DNA of 64,000 bases. It comes from Euptelea pleiosperma. Lineage: Eukaryota > Streptophyta > Magnoliopsida > Ranunculales > Eupteleaceae. Of this stretch, positions 46,463-58,400 are shown in pieces. Made by a program: the position numbers and the translations under genes. A model generated the notes under the pieces. The model searched no databases. It was not told the DNA's origin and saw only the letters and a list, made by a program, of their open reading frames with translations. Position 1 is the stretch's first letter; the number at the start of each line of letters is the position of its first letter. Where the stretch lies: assembly GCA_035048495.1 (NCBI GenBank), contig CM068553.1, forward strand, positions 29,040,978 to 29,104,977, written 5' to 3'.

Positions 46463-49400
46463 CTGCAACACCAGATCATATCATCAAAATTAGGTTTTAC
46501 AAGATACGAAACAGCTTAACAATTGAAAAGAAACTGAAGTACTGAGCAACAAGAATTGGCAGAATCGGCAAATACTAAACCAGCGCATATAAACAGAATT
46601 TTCTTCTCATCATTCTGTAGACAATGTCATTATCAAGAAAAGTTTTCTTTGAAGATGGTAGAATCTGGCTATCCTCTAAATAAAATTATCAAGCCAAATT
46701 TCATGAAATAAAAAAAATATCTACGCTGCAAATTTGACAAACGGAACAGGGTACAACGATAGATGAGATAGTCTTCAAGATGACACTTTTACTTGAAGAA
46801 ACATAAAGTTAAACACACTCCTTATGTTGGAAATCTCCAACCTGAAATTCTAAAGCTGGTTTGTGAACTGAAATTGTATGCTTAGTAGCACAAATTTATA
46901 AACATAGACCTACAAACTGATAATTAGGAGGGAATGGGTACTTACAGCAATTGGAATGTAAGCATGCCTGCTATTCACAGGTCCAACTGTGAAGCCAGTG
47001 TACCCTGCCATGGCTCCATGAACAGCACTCTGCGCCAGAAGTGTACAGTAGACGTTGTCTGATGCGTTACTTGGAATAGCTCGGATCATGTACGTTGGAT
47101 CTGCACAGATAATTTCTAACTTTAGAAAATTTTCAATATCCAAATCATATTTAAAAATGGTAAAATACTGGAGAGGTACGTTCACTATTTTGTATGTAAA
47201 CCTCAAAATAGTGAACGTGCACTCTCCAACAATTTAAGAATGGTTCTAATAGCGCAAGGCAAACAACTAACGTTTTAGTGGGTTGCTTCTAATAGTTACC
47301 TATTTTGAGAAATCAGAATTACTAATAGTGCGGCCTAGTACCTGGGATGAGAGCATGACGCATACAGAAGTGATACTGTTGAAAGGCCTGGTTCAGCAGG
47401 TTATGACCTCATGTAAGCATAAAAGTATAACGTATGAACCACCCGAAGGTCATGAGTATCCAATATCTTTCAATCAACCTTGCAGTTATCAATGGAAAGT
47501 CTTCATATTTATTAGCCCAGCGAGCTAAATTTACTCCTAGACAACCCTATAACCCTATTGTTGGTATACTGAATGCACCGAAGCCCACATCAAAGCGTGA
47601 TTTTCAGTCACATTCAAGTTCATCTAACCAAGGCAGCCCACGGAACATGAAACAGTCATCTAGAGTAAGGAAAGGAACTGGAAATCCCATGGTTCTAGGG
47701 TTACCCTAACTGGCTCTTTCAAAGATCATTTAATGATGCCATGCAGGCAAAAATCAGACATCAGGTGGTCTTGGAAGGCACAGAATCCCTAAAAGTTGCC
47801 TCTAATTCAGGAAAGAGAAAAATAGATACATAAACCCTGGAGAAACACCACAGGTTCTTCATCATCACCATTCAATCCTTGCCACAATTATTTCGGGTGG
47901 ACACCCTGAAGAGACATCAAAGGGGTGAAAAGGATAGATCTGTCGCCACATTCCCTACAGATGAAACCAACCACTTAAACTACATTGAATACACCCAGCC
48001 AAAATATTTAAATTAGATGCACAATTTTTTTTTTTTTGACTAGTGTAAATATTATTAAAAGCCAAAAAAATACAAGGGCGCTGATGGTGAGGTCGAGATG
48101 ACCTACACAAGCAACCACCTAGCAAAGGAAAACCAAGAACCCCGACTAGGAAATAATCCCTACAACAAATGATATCCCACCGGAAAACAAAGTCCTCAAA
48201 AAACAACCCTCTACAACCAGGAAACACTTTGGACCATAGGAAGACAAGTCCCTTGATGTTGAGGACTATCGAGGCCAAACTTTCACTCTTGTCTTCAAAA
48301 ATGCGACGGTTCATTTCTTTCCACAACCCCCACAGAATCGCAAAGGGAAGTAGTTTCCACAAAATGCAACCTCTTTTTGAGAGGGCCGTAGTGCACCACC
48401 TCCAAATGAGGTCCATGAGATATCCCGGCATTACGCACCTCACCCCGAACTCCTTGATGAACATCGACCGAACCTCCCACGCAATGTCGCAATGCATCAA
48501 CAGATGGTGCACTGTCTCCCCATTATGCTGGCACATACTACAGAAGTCGACCAAAATTAACCCTCTAGATCTCAAGCGGTCTACAATCTGGATCTTGTCC
48601 AAGGAGGCTGCCCACATAAAGAAGGCGATTTTAGTCGGAATATTAGCCTTCCATACCAAGGATACGGGAAAGCAAGGATTACCCTGTCTGCACAGCTCCT
48701 CATAGAAAGATCAGACCGAGAAAACTCCACTTTTCGACCTAATCCATGCATGCTTGTCCTCCCACAACTATTGGTTACTATCACAAACTTAATATTCATG
48801 GCATAAATATGTTTACGACTTAAAGAGGATTATCAATAGCTTTCCTAACCGAGAAGATGTGCTCCTTACTGACCATGAAGGGAAAATATTCCTGATGGTC
48901 GGACTTGATCTGAACTAGTTATGCAATCCTAAGTAGTAGGCCTTTCAAATGGAGAATCCAACGATCATATTTGGGAATAGGGCAAAGGTCAAATTTCAAG
49001 AATCAATTGAAGCTACGATTAAAGCAGCGAAGTAACGATGCTGAGAAAAGAGGTTATGCTCGAGTATCAGATCAAGAATCCTTAAGTTATGTTAGAGAGC
49101 TGATTCAATTGTTTATCTAACAAGACTGAAATCATGCAATTCAGATATAAATTAGTTATGACCAAAATAAAGTCAGGCGTGCAGTGAGGGCGGAATCATT
49201 ATTTTTGATTTCTTTACTCTCTTTAGGTTTGAAATAAAATAGTTTAAGAGATTAGGTTAACTTAGAGCTGTTTTTAGTAGGATTTTATTTCATGCATGGT
49301 TAGTTTAATAGTCTTTTCCATTCAGATTTAATAGGAGGCTATGATCAGTAGACATGGACACCTGAGTTCTTGTATGAGTTGAAATCAAGTCTTGTACTGC

Positions 49401-52400
49401 AGAGGGAAAGAGGAAAGAGAAGAGAGAAGAGAGGGGTTACGTGTGTTAACCCTACACACACCCCAATGAATCTTATTTATATTAATAAGTGTGGGCCCTT
49501 ACATAAGTAAGAAAATAAAACCATAAAGACACTAAACAATCTATAATAATAGAGAGGTCCTTCAACACTCCCCCTCAAGTCGGGACGTAGATATCAATCA
49601 TGCCCAACTTGCTCAAGCACTCGGTAAACGGAGCTGCTGCATTGCCTTTCGTAAGAATGTCTGCTAGTTGATCAGATGTAGGAACGAAGGGTGTGCAGAT
49701 CACTCCCGATGTCACTTTTTCACGAATAAAGTGACGGTCCACCTCGATGTGTTTGGTCCTGTCATGTTGAACTGGGTTGTGGGCAATACTTATCGCCGCC
49801 TTGTTGTCACAGTATAATGACATGGACCCTTCTACGAGGAAACCGAGTTCTCCAAGTAACAGTTTAAGCCATAGTAACTCACAGACCCCATGGGCCATTG
49901 ATCGGAACTCAGCTTCGGCACTCGAACGTGCAACAACCTGTTGTTTTTTACTTCGCCATGTAACCAAATTTCCTCCCACAAAAGTACAATATCCTGATGT
50001 AGAGCGCCTATCATCTTGGGCTCCTGCCCAATCAGCATCTGTGAAACCCTCCACACGCATGTGGCCCTGATGGCTAAATAGTAAGCCACGGCCTAGGGAA
50101 GATTTTAAGTACCGCAAAATCCTGTATGCGGCTTCCAAATGTGTAGTACGGGGGGAATGCATGTATTGGCTAACTACACTCACCGCATATGCAATATCGG
50201 GGCGAGTATGAGCTAGGTATATAAGTCTCCCCACCAATCGCTGAAAGCTACTCACATCCTCTAGAGACTCCCCTGACTGACCATCAAGTCTATGATTTGC
50301 CTCAATGGGTGTGTCAACAGGTCGAGCCCCTAGCATACCAATATCCTGCAGCAGGTCCGACACATATTTCCTTTGTGAGATGAAGATTCCTTTATTGGAT
50401 CTCGCAACTTCTATCCCCAGAAAGTACTTCAATGTACCCAGATCCTTGATCTCAAATTCCAAAGCCAAGAACTCCTTCAACCGGGTTATTTCTGCAATAC
50501 AATTACCCATAACAATGATATCGTCGACATATACAATCAAAACCGTCATAGCCTCCCTGTCACGTCTGATGAACAAAGTATGATCAGCTTGACTCTGACT
50601 ATACCCCATTCGTTTGACTGCCCCACTAAAGCGCTCGAACCACGCTCTCGGTGATTGTTTCAAGCCATACAAAGTTTTCTGAAGCTTGCATACTTTCTGT
50701 TCATCCCCAGAAAGTTGAAAGCCAGGAGGGGGCAGCATATACACTTCTTCCTTAAGATCCCCATGAAGGAAAGCATTCTTGACATCGAGCTGAAATAGTG
50801 GCCAAGACTGATTTGCAGCAAGGGAAAGGATAACCCTGATGGAATTGAGCTTAGCTACAGGAGCAAATGTCTCCTTGTAGTCTATCCCAAAAGTCTGAGA
50901 GTAGCCTTTTGCCACCAATCTTGCCTTGTACCGATCCACTGAACCATCAGGCTTGCATTTCACAGTGTAAACCCATTTGCATCCAACGGGTTTCTTGCCT
51001 CTTGGCAAGTCTACCAACTCCCACGTGCTATTTTTTTTTTAACGCATTCATCTCTTCATACATTGCTTCTTTCAACCTAGGATGCTTCAAAGCTTCTGTT
51101 ACAGATGAAGGAAGAGCAACAGAGGATAACGAGGTAACAAAGGATTTGTATGACGGAGATAGATTATCATACGAAATAAAATTAGCAATTGGATGTTGGG
51201 TACAAGATCTCTTCCCCTTCCTAAGAGCAATAGGAATGTCAGAGCCACTATCACAAGAAGAAGAAGGAACAAAGTTAGAAGTAGGGTTACCTAGATCCTC
51301 TGAGGATGACTGTTGGCCCTGGAGTTCAGTGGTAATCTGTTTCCCTGTCAGACGACGCCTTGAGTACACCTGCAGCTCCCCCTGCTTGTTAGTACCCCTG
51401 TCAATAGTATCAATCATGGTCGAATTAGGACCATTGTCAAGAGCATCCATAGCCAATGGCAGAGAAACAGGATCAGATGAGACATGCCTTTCCTCATGAC
51501 TAAGATGCTCCCCCTGAAGAAAGGCAAGAGTATTACTGAGAAAATAAGAGGCCGACTCCAAAAAGGTGACATCCATGGTGATGAACCGCTTACGAGAGGG
51601 GGGATGGAAACATTTATAGCCTTTATGGGTCGAAGAGTAACCCAAAAAGACACTTCAAGGCTTTTGGATCCAACTTGGTGCGATTCGGACCAAGGATGTG
51701 AACATAACAGACGCAGCCGAAGATCTTTGGGGAAACCAGAAAAGGAGGACTCTCAGGACACAGCAAGTGGTATGGAGTACGAAATTGGAGAGAGCGAGAT
51801 GGCATACGATTGATTAAGTGAGCGGCAAGGAGAACTGCATCAGACCAATATGTTTTAGGAACATGGCGCCACAACAGAAGGGCACGAGCCACTTCCAACA
51901 AGTGTCTATTTTTCCGCTCGGCAACTCCATTCTGTTGTGGAGTGAAGGCACATGAATTTTGATGTTCAATGTCATGTTCGGCTAAGTACGTCTGCAGACC
52001 CCCATACATGTACTCTCCGCCTTGATCAGATCGAAGAGTTTTGATGCATGTTCCAAACTGAGTGAGAACCATTTTGTGAAACTGTTTGAAGATAGAGTAA
52101 ACCTCATCTTTTGACTTCATAACAAAGATCCATGTGCAGCGAGAAAAATCATCCACAAAAAAAACAAAATATCGATAGCCAAAGAAGGAAGTAATAGGGG
52201 ATGGACCCCAAACATCAGTATGAACAATGTCAAAAATAGATAAACTTTTATTACCACGAGGGGGAAAAGTCGTTCGACAATGCTTGGACAATGCACAGAC
52301 CTCACAATGAAGATCTGAAATGGACACCGACTTAAACAACTCAGGAAATAACATGCGTAAATAAGGAAATGAAACATGACCTAAACGAGCATGCCAAGAC

Positions 52401-55400
52401 ATAATATGCTCTTTATTGACACTATTGCTAAGACTACTAGACTGAAGGGCTGCAGAGGCTGTAGGAGTCACATCCAAGAGATAGAGACCACCCACTTCAC
52501 GTCCAGTGCCAATCGTCCTCCTCGTGGCCAAGTCCTGAAACACACAATGAGAAGGAAAAAAGGTTGCACAACAGTTAAGATTCTTCGTAAGAGAACTAAC
52601 GGATAATAGGTTAGTGGCAAATTTGGGAACATGAAGAACTGAAGATAAAGATAAGCCAGAAGAGAGGGTGACACGACCTTTCCCCGAAACAGAGGAAAGA
52701 GTACCATCGGCAATGCGGACTTTATCCGCACCAGAACAAACGGAATATGAGGAAAAAGATGATGACATACCGGTCATATGCTCTGAAGCCCCTGAATCAA
52801 TGATCCAGGGTGAACTAGAAGTGGAAGCGGAAGCAGAGACAAGGTTGGCAGAACTGATGATACCTGACTGTGCGAACGTAGAAGTGGCAGCAGGCCCATC
52901 CAGTTGGGCCATAAAGCGTCGCAAGTTCTCTATCTCATCTCTAGAGAAGGGTGCTGTGGAGGCAGAAGGTTGAGGCGCAGCAGTATAGGGGGGCGGAGAC
53001 CCCGGTGTAGAATCCATAGTCGCACTGTGAGCAGTAGTGGGAGTCCCAGGTAGTTGTGGTGGTCGGCCATGAATATGGTAGCACCTATCCTTGCTGTGGC
53101 CTTTACGACCACACCCCTCACAAACATGTAAGCTCCAACACCGATCCCTGGTGTGGCCTTTCTTGCCACAATGAGCACAAGTAGGTGGAGGACCCCCTTT
53201 GGTGCCACTGTTGACGACCGAGGTTTTAGACTTAGGAGGCTTGGAAGCCGGCGGGAAGGCAGCCAAGGCGGACTTTTCATGAACAGGAGAAGGAGACGTT
53301 ATATCTCTGCGGCTGTCATCACTCTGAACATATGCATATACCTGATTGAGGGATGGCAAGGTGTCTTTACTGAGTAACTGAACACGGGCTAACTCAAAAT
53401 TGGCATTCAGGCCGACAAGGAACTCATATGTACGGTTTTGTTCAACCAACTTCCGATATTGTAAACCATCCTCTGGGCACTTAGGGGTAAAGACCTGATA
53501 ATAATCAAGTTCTTCCCACATACCACGGAGCCTAGCAAAATAATCCGCCAAGGGCAAATCCCCTTGACGAAAAGTGGCAATGCTCTGGCGTAACTGATAC
53601 ACACGGGCGACATTCTGCTGCTGTGAATAAGTCTGGGCTGCTGCATCCCAGATCTCCTTGGCCGTGGAAAAAAACATGAATCCTCTGCTAATGTGGGACT
53701 CCATAGAATTGAGTAGCCATGACATAACCGCTAGATTACCTGTCTCCCATTGTTCAAATGTAGGATCGGTCTCGGCGGGTGCTTGTAATCCCCCAGTAAT
53801 GTACCCTTGTTTCCCGCGTCCACCAATAAACATTTTTGCAGCTCTAGACCACTCCAAATAATTTTTTCCAGCCAGCTTGGTAGTGGTGATCTGCAAACTA
53901 GGGTTTTCAAACGGCATTGGGGCTGAAATAGTAGTCACGGGAGCCCCGGAGGACGCATCTGACTTGCCCGACTCATTCAAAGTTGACATTACCGCTCCAA
54001 AAGAACAACCAGCAGTAACAAAAACGCAATAAACCACAACTAACCAAAAAAAAAATAACTTATGAACCAATCTGAGGGCACTTGAAGGAGAGAAAAGGCC
54101 TGTTGAGGCAAACAACACCTTCTAAGAAGCCACAGAGCAAGGGGAACACCATGCAGCACCTAAACAACACCCAAACATCATCAAAGAAACCATAGAAGAC
54201 ATTCTTTGAGGATCCATAAGGTAGGGTAGTGCGTGGACAGCACTCCTTGCCCAATAAAAGCCGTCGGCGGTACTATGTGGGGGGAAAAATCAACCCACAC
54301 ACCTCAATACTTGATGGATCTACGAGATCCACTTATGGATCTGTAGAGGGGATATGGGGGGACCAAAACGAAGCAACAATCCCTAGAAAAAGTTGCCGAA
54401 TGGCTCCACAATCATCCGAGAAGAAAAAATGAGTTTTTTCGATTTTTTTCAAATATCAGCCCAAAGACATCGAACTAGGGCTTAGAAAATTCTCCAAAAA
54501 TCACTAAAAATCGTGATTAATCAAGATCTATCAGGGGGTAGAGTTTCAGGTCTCCATGAGCACCCTGTCTGTACGGCTGATGACGTCAGCCGTACGGCTG
54601 ATGACGTCAGCCGTACGGCTGGATGATGTCAGCGATGACAGCAGCAATCTCAAGGGTGCTAGGGTTCCTCCACGGTGTGTACGATCTTCCGGGTATATCT
54701 TGATATGGATCCGACAATGATCTGCTTTGATACCAAGTTGAAATCAAGTCTTGTACTGCAGAGGGAAAGAGGAAAGAGAAGAGAGGGGTTACGTGTGTTA
54801 ACCCTACACACACCCCAATGAATCTTATTTATATTAATAAGTGTGGGCCCTTACATAAGTAAGAAAATAAAACCATAAAGACACTAAACAATCTATAATA
54901 ATAGAGAGGTCCTTCAACAGTATGAACTTCACTGTATGATCTGTAGACATGGACACTTGAGATCTCGTATGAACTTCACTCTATTGCTTTGAGCGGTAAT
55001 ATATATTTGATCTAATTGTTATATTTTGGATAGTTCTTGGAATGGAAATTCAATTTTTTAGAGTGATTCTTCTTTACACAAGGGGTGATTTCTCGTCATT
55101 AGGCAGCAGTTCTCAACACCGATTATTTCGATGCTCATCAAATCATACAGATGAAATATTTTTTCTCACAACATCAGTTAGCATTAGAAAGCCACCAAAA
55201 TATATTTTAGTCTTGTCAATAATGTTGCATAAGATCATGTACATGGATAATTAAGAAGTCATCAATGAATTGTCAATGATTTAGAGAAAGGGTGAAATTA
55301 AAAAAAATTGTTTAGTTTCAAAGAAATTCACTCTTTCTTGACAAAGTGGAGCATATTCTTCATTTCCAAAGATAGGCAGAGCTGTTATGCCATGGAAAAC

Positions 55401-58400
55401 CATGGTTCAAAGTCTAATTACCATATCCTGAAATGATATATTGGGGTATGCATTGTCTCATATCATAACCCTAATTTATGTAATTTAAACCTTGTTTTTC
55501 TAGTATGTCTTTTATAACACAAAATAGATAAACAACAACGTTTTAGCTTAATTAAGCATAAACAATCACTAATGCAATGAATATTCATATATTTGAGTAT
55601 TGACTATTGAGAGTATCATTTTTTTCCAATGTCTCATTTCGTCTCGGTCAAGATGTCTTTCCATTAGCTTTCTGAGATATGCTTAATATGACCAAGATTT
55701 TTAAACCTCGTGCAAAATCTTAATTAAAAAACTAGTCAGATACTACCATCATGTTATAAGTGACTGAACTTAAAAACAAAACAACTACCTACGGATGGAA
55801 ACTAATGAAGTGATCCAACCTAAAAAAGTCGGAATACCTGCCTGAAAATGAACCCTGAAACAGAAAAGAACAGAATCATCTAGAGAGCTGCCAAGACAAA
55901 TCCCAAAACAGACCTAGAGGAAGCCTCTCCTCACGGCTATTTCCACATACAGTGTTCTATTTTTCTGAGAGGCCAGTTTTGAGGATCTAGATTCCTCCGG
56001 TATTCACTTCAAAACAAATCGTGAAGCTGGGAATTTGGATATAAGATTAGGATAGCTGCAAGGTGCTACTGTTCAGAACAAGTTTTTTCAGTACATCCTC
56101 TCACACTTAACTGTATGATAAGGAGATTATCAATATTACACCATCACCATGACCACAGAGGTGCGCAAGTGCCCACTTGAGATCGAACTCCATTGAGGAT
56201 GAAGTTTCACCCGGCCTCTAAAATTCCAGAGGCAGTGAATCAAAGGTTTATTCCTCCTGAATGACCAAACAATAATTAGTTCTAGACTTCTAGTAGTTTT
56301 GCCACATTCAAACACTCCAATGTCAAAACTGAGCCCCATCAATCCCCTCCGAACTCAGTAAGTTTCACTTAAAAGGGAAATTAGGATGTGTCCAATGAAA
56401 AGCAAGAACACGTTTGTCACTGCTGTCTACTTCCCTAAAACTAAACTGAAACCCACCCCTAACATTTCCATGCCAGCAACAAAGCACCTGAGTTGTCGCA
56501 ATGTGGTCTGGGCCTCGAGAAGTATCTTGTCCATCCATTATTTGAAATGGCCAATGTAATGCTTCTTTTCTGGGAAAAATTGATGAATATGCTGTTCTAA
56601 ATTTGACCCAGATTTCATGTAGGTCAGAACAATATGATCAGAGACTCCTTAAATTTGAACAATATATGGAGAGTTATTGCAGTAGAAGGTCTTGATGCCG
56701 GATAAATTTAAAAAAGGTGTTCTTCCCCACGTAGAACTAAAAATACTAGGCAAGTATAGTGCATGTGGTTCAAATGAAAATTCATAATATACTGAAGAAT
56801 TATCTATGTATTACTAGCTTTAAGTCTTACCTATATACTTGAGATATACTGCCATCTTCTGGTCCTTTGTAAAATGATCCTGTGACAAAACAGACGAAAA
56901 GGTTTTAAACACATTAGGAGAAATAATCAAGGAGTGAGTCTGAAAGGGAGTGTGCATTATTTATGTAAAAACTGGGAACATCCTAACTCAAACAAAATTA
57001 CAGGTGCAGACAGGGAACTTCATATTAGCGATAACAGTCAAAGAACAACATCAATGAGATCGTTACAAAGGTATTTTTATTAAGATAAGCTTGTTTTCGT
57101 AAAAAAATTGATTTTTGGAAAACCCCTTTTCCCTTCCCAAAAACCTCACACTGATCTAGATAGGATTCCATATTTCAAAAAATACTTCCTTGTAAATGAA
57201 GTTAATTTAGTCCGTGCAACAGAAACAAATTTCTAAAAATCCACTATTTCCAATACCTAAATTTTGCATTGATGGAACTCTATGTTTCAACAAATCTCTC
57301 TTTGTAATGAGAGTAATTTTATCCTTTCTCGGTTTGAAGAAAGCCGACTGTTTGGTCGGTTCAGTCGAATCATTGATTTGGATAAATGGTGGGTTCTTGG
57401 AAAGTAACAGTTCAACGCAAACTGGACCAAAATTTACAAAATTTCCTGTCAAACCAGGCAGTTTTTTTAGAACACTCATAAGGATAATATTTGATTACGT
57501 GTCCACTTCCCATAGGCACACTCAGCGCCTTTTTAAATAAAACCCAATGCCTAGTTAAGTACAAAGAGAATTTGGTTTTGCGTATGCCACTTTTAAAAGG
57601 ATTATCTCTTCCTAGAAGCTTGTCAATCGCTCTCTCCTTGTCGTGTGGAAGAGAACCCTCCATTTTTGCGTGTGTTATTAGTTCCCATACCATCTAATGG
57701 TTAGTTTCAATTAGTTCTCAGTTTTTACTTATTCGAGCATGCTATGTAGCCATGTTTATTAACCTCTTGATTGGTGGGTGAAGAAGAATAGAACCGTTTG
57801 TTTCTTTTTTATGCTTGTCTGTACGTTTGTTTGTAGTAGTTCTCATACTGTTTGTACAGATCAGCATACTGGATGAAGTATAAAACCTAAAGTGGCTTGG
57901 CATCTAGAACATCATCGTTGGGAGAAGTAATTTATATAGTTTTCCTCAAGAAAGAGGAAGAATAGAGCGCATTGGAAGAGTTTACAATTAGTGAAGCTAA
58001 CAAGGATGGAGAAGGGCACCACCCATCGAGATCATGATCGACATTCTTCTCAAACTTCCTGCAAAGTCTCTTGGCAGATTCAGGTGTGTTTGTAAGCTTT
58101 CGTTCTCATTGATATATTATCCTTACCTTATCGGCCTACACCGAAATCAATAAAATTGTTCCTGTACTGAAATATTACAATCACCCATGGTGGAGAATTA
58201 TACAATTCCTGTCATTTCCTGTCACGCCCCCAAATCCGATATTTGGTCATATCGACCTTTCTCGTATCTTGAGACGCGATCTGATTATACAAACGCACAA
58301 TTAAACAAAACTAGTATCACGATGCAGCTGAAATACACCGGATAATTTTTTTTCATTTTGTTTAAACAATCCATAAGACGAAAAGCACTTCATTGACACA

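Larger units (their letters stand above)
47101..49376. other. PFK intron, left part
   Basis: Apart from the hairpin at 47170-47227 and the LINE fragment at 48025-48790, nothing is recognised. The short frames at 47283-47709 are not supported. Confidence 0.6.
49377..54919 (-). mobile_element. full-length Ty1/copia element, TSD GTATG
   Basis: The 5543-bp element lies in a PFK intron, in the gene's orientation. LTRs of 191 bp (49377-49567) and 184 bp (54736-54919) differ by a 7-bp GAGAAGA-type repeat unit and few or no other bases. The target duplication GTATG is perfect (49372-49376, 54920-54924). The LTR starts TGTTGAAGGA and carries a TATA box (minus TATAAATAAG). The primer site TGGTATCAAAGC and purine tract GAGGGGGAG are present. 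One gag-pol frame is broken by two frameshifts, so it cannot move on its own as sequenced. Confidence 0.95.

Noticed and set aside
50867..51499. Plus-strand frame of 210 codons
   Set aside because: It is the antisense shadow of the copia RT/integrase region. The frames at 48169-48705 (antisense of the LINE) and 7153-9267 plus (antisense of the Athila ORF) were dropped for the same reason.
56136..56342. Possible SINE (box B-like GTTCGATCT on the minus strand)
   Set aside because: There is no box A at the right distance, no tail and no target duplication.
57207..57697. Overlapping frames of 90-108 codons in a PFK intron
   Set aside because: They are open on both strands, unlike any family I know, and not linked to splice sites or an element; support is too weak to call a gene.
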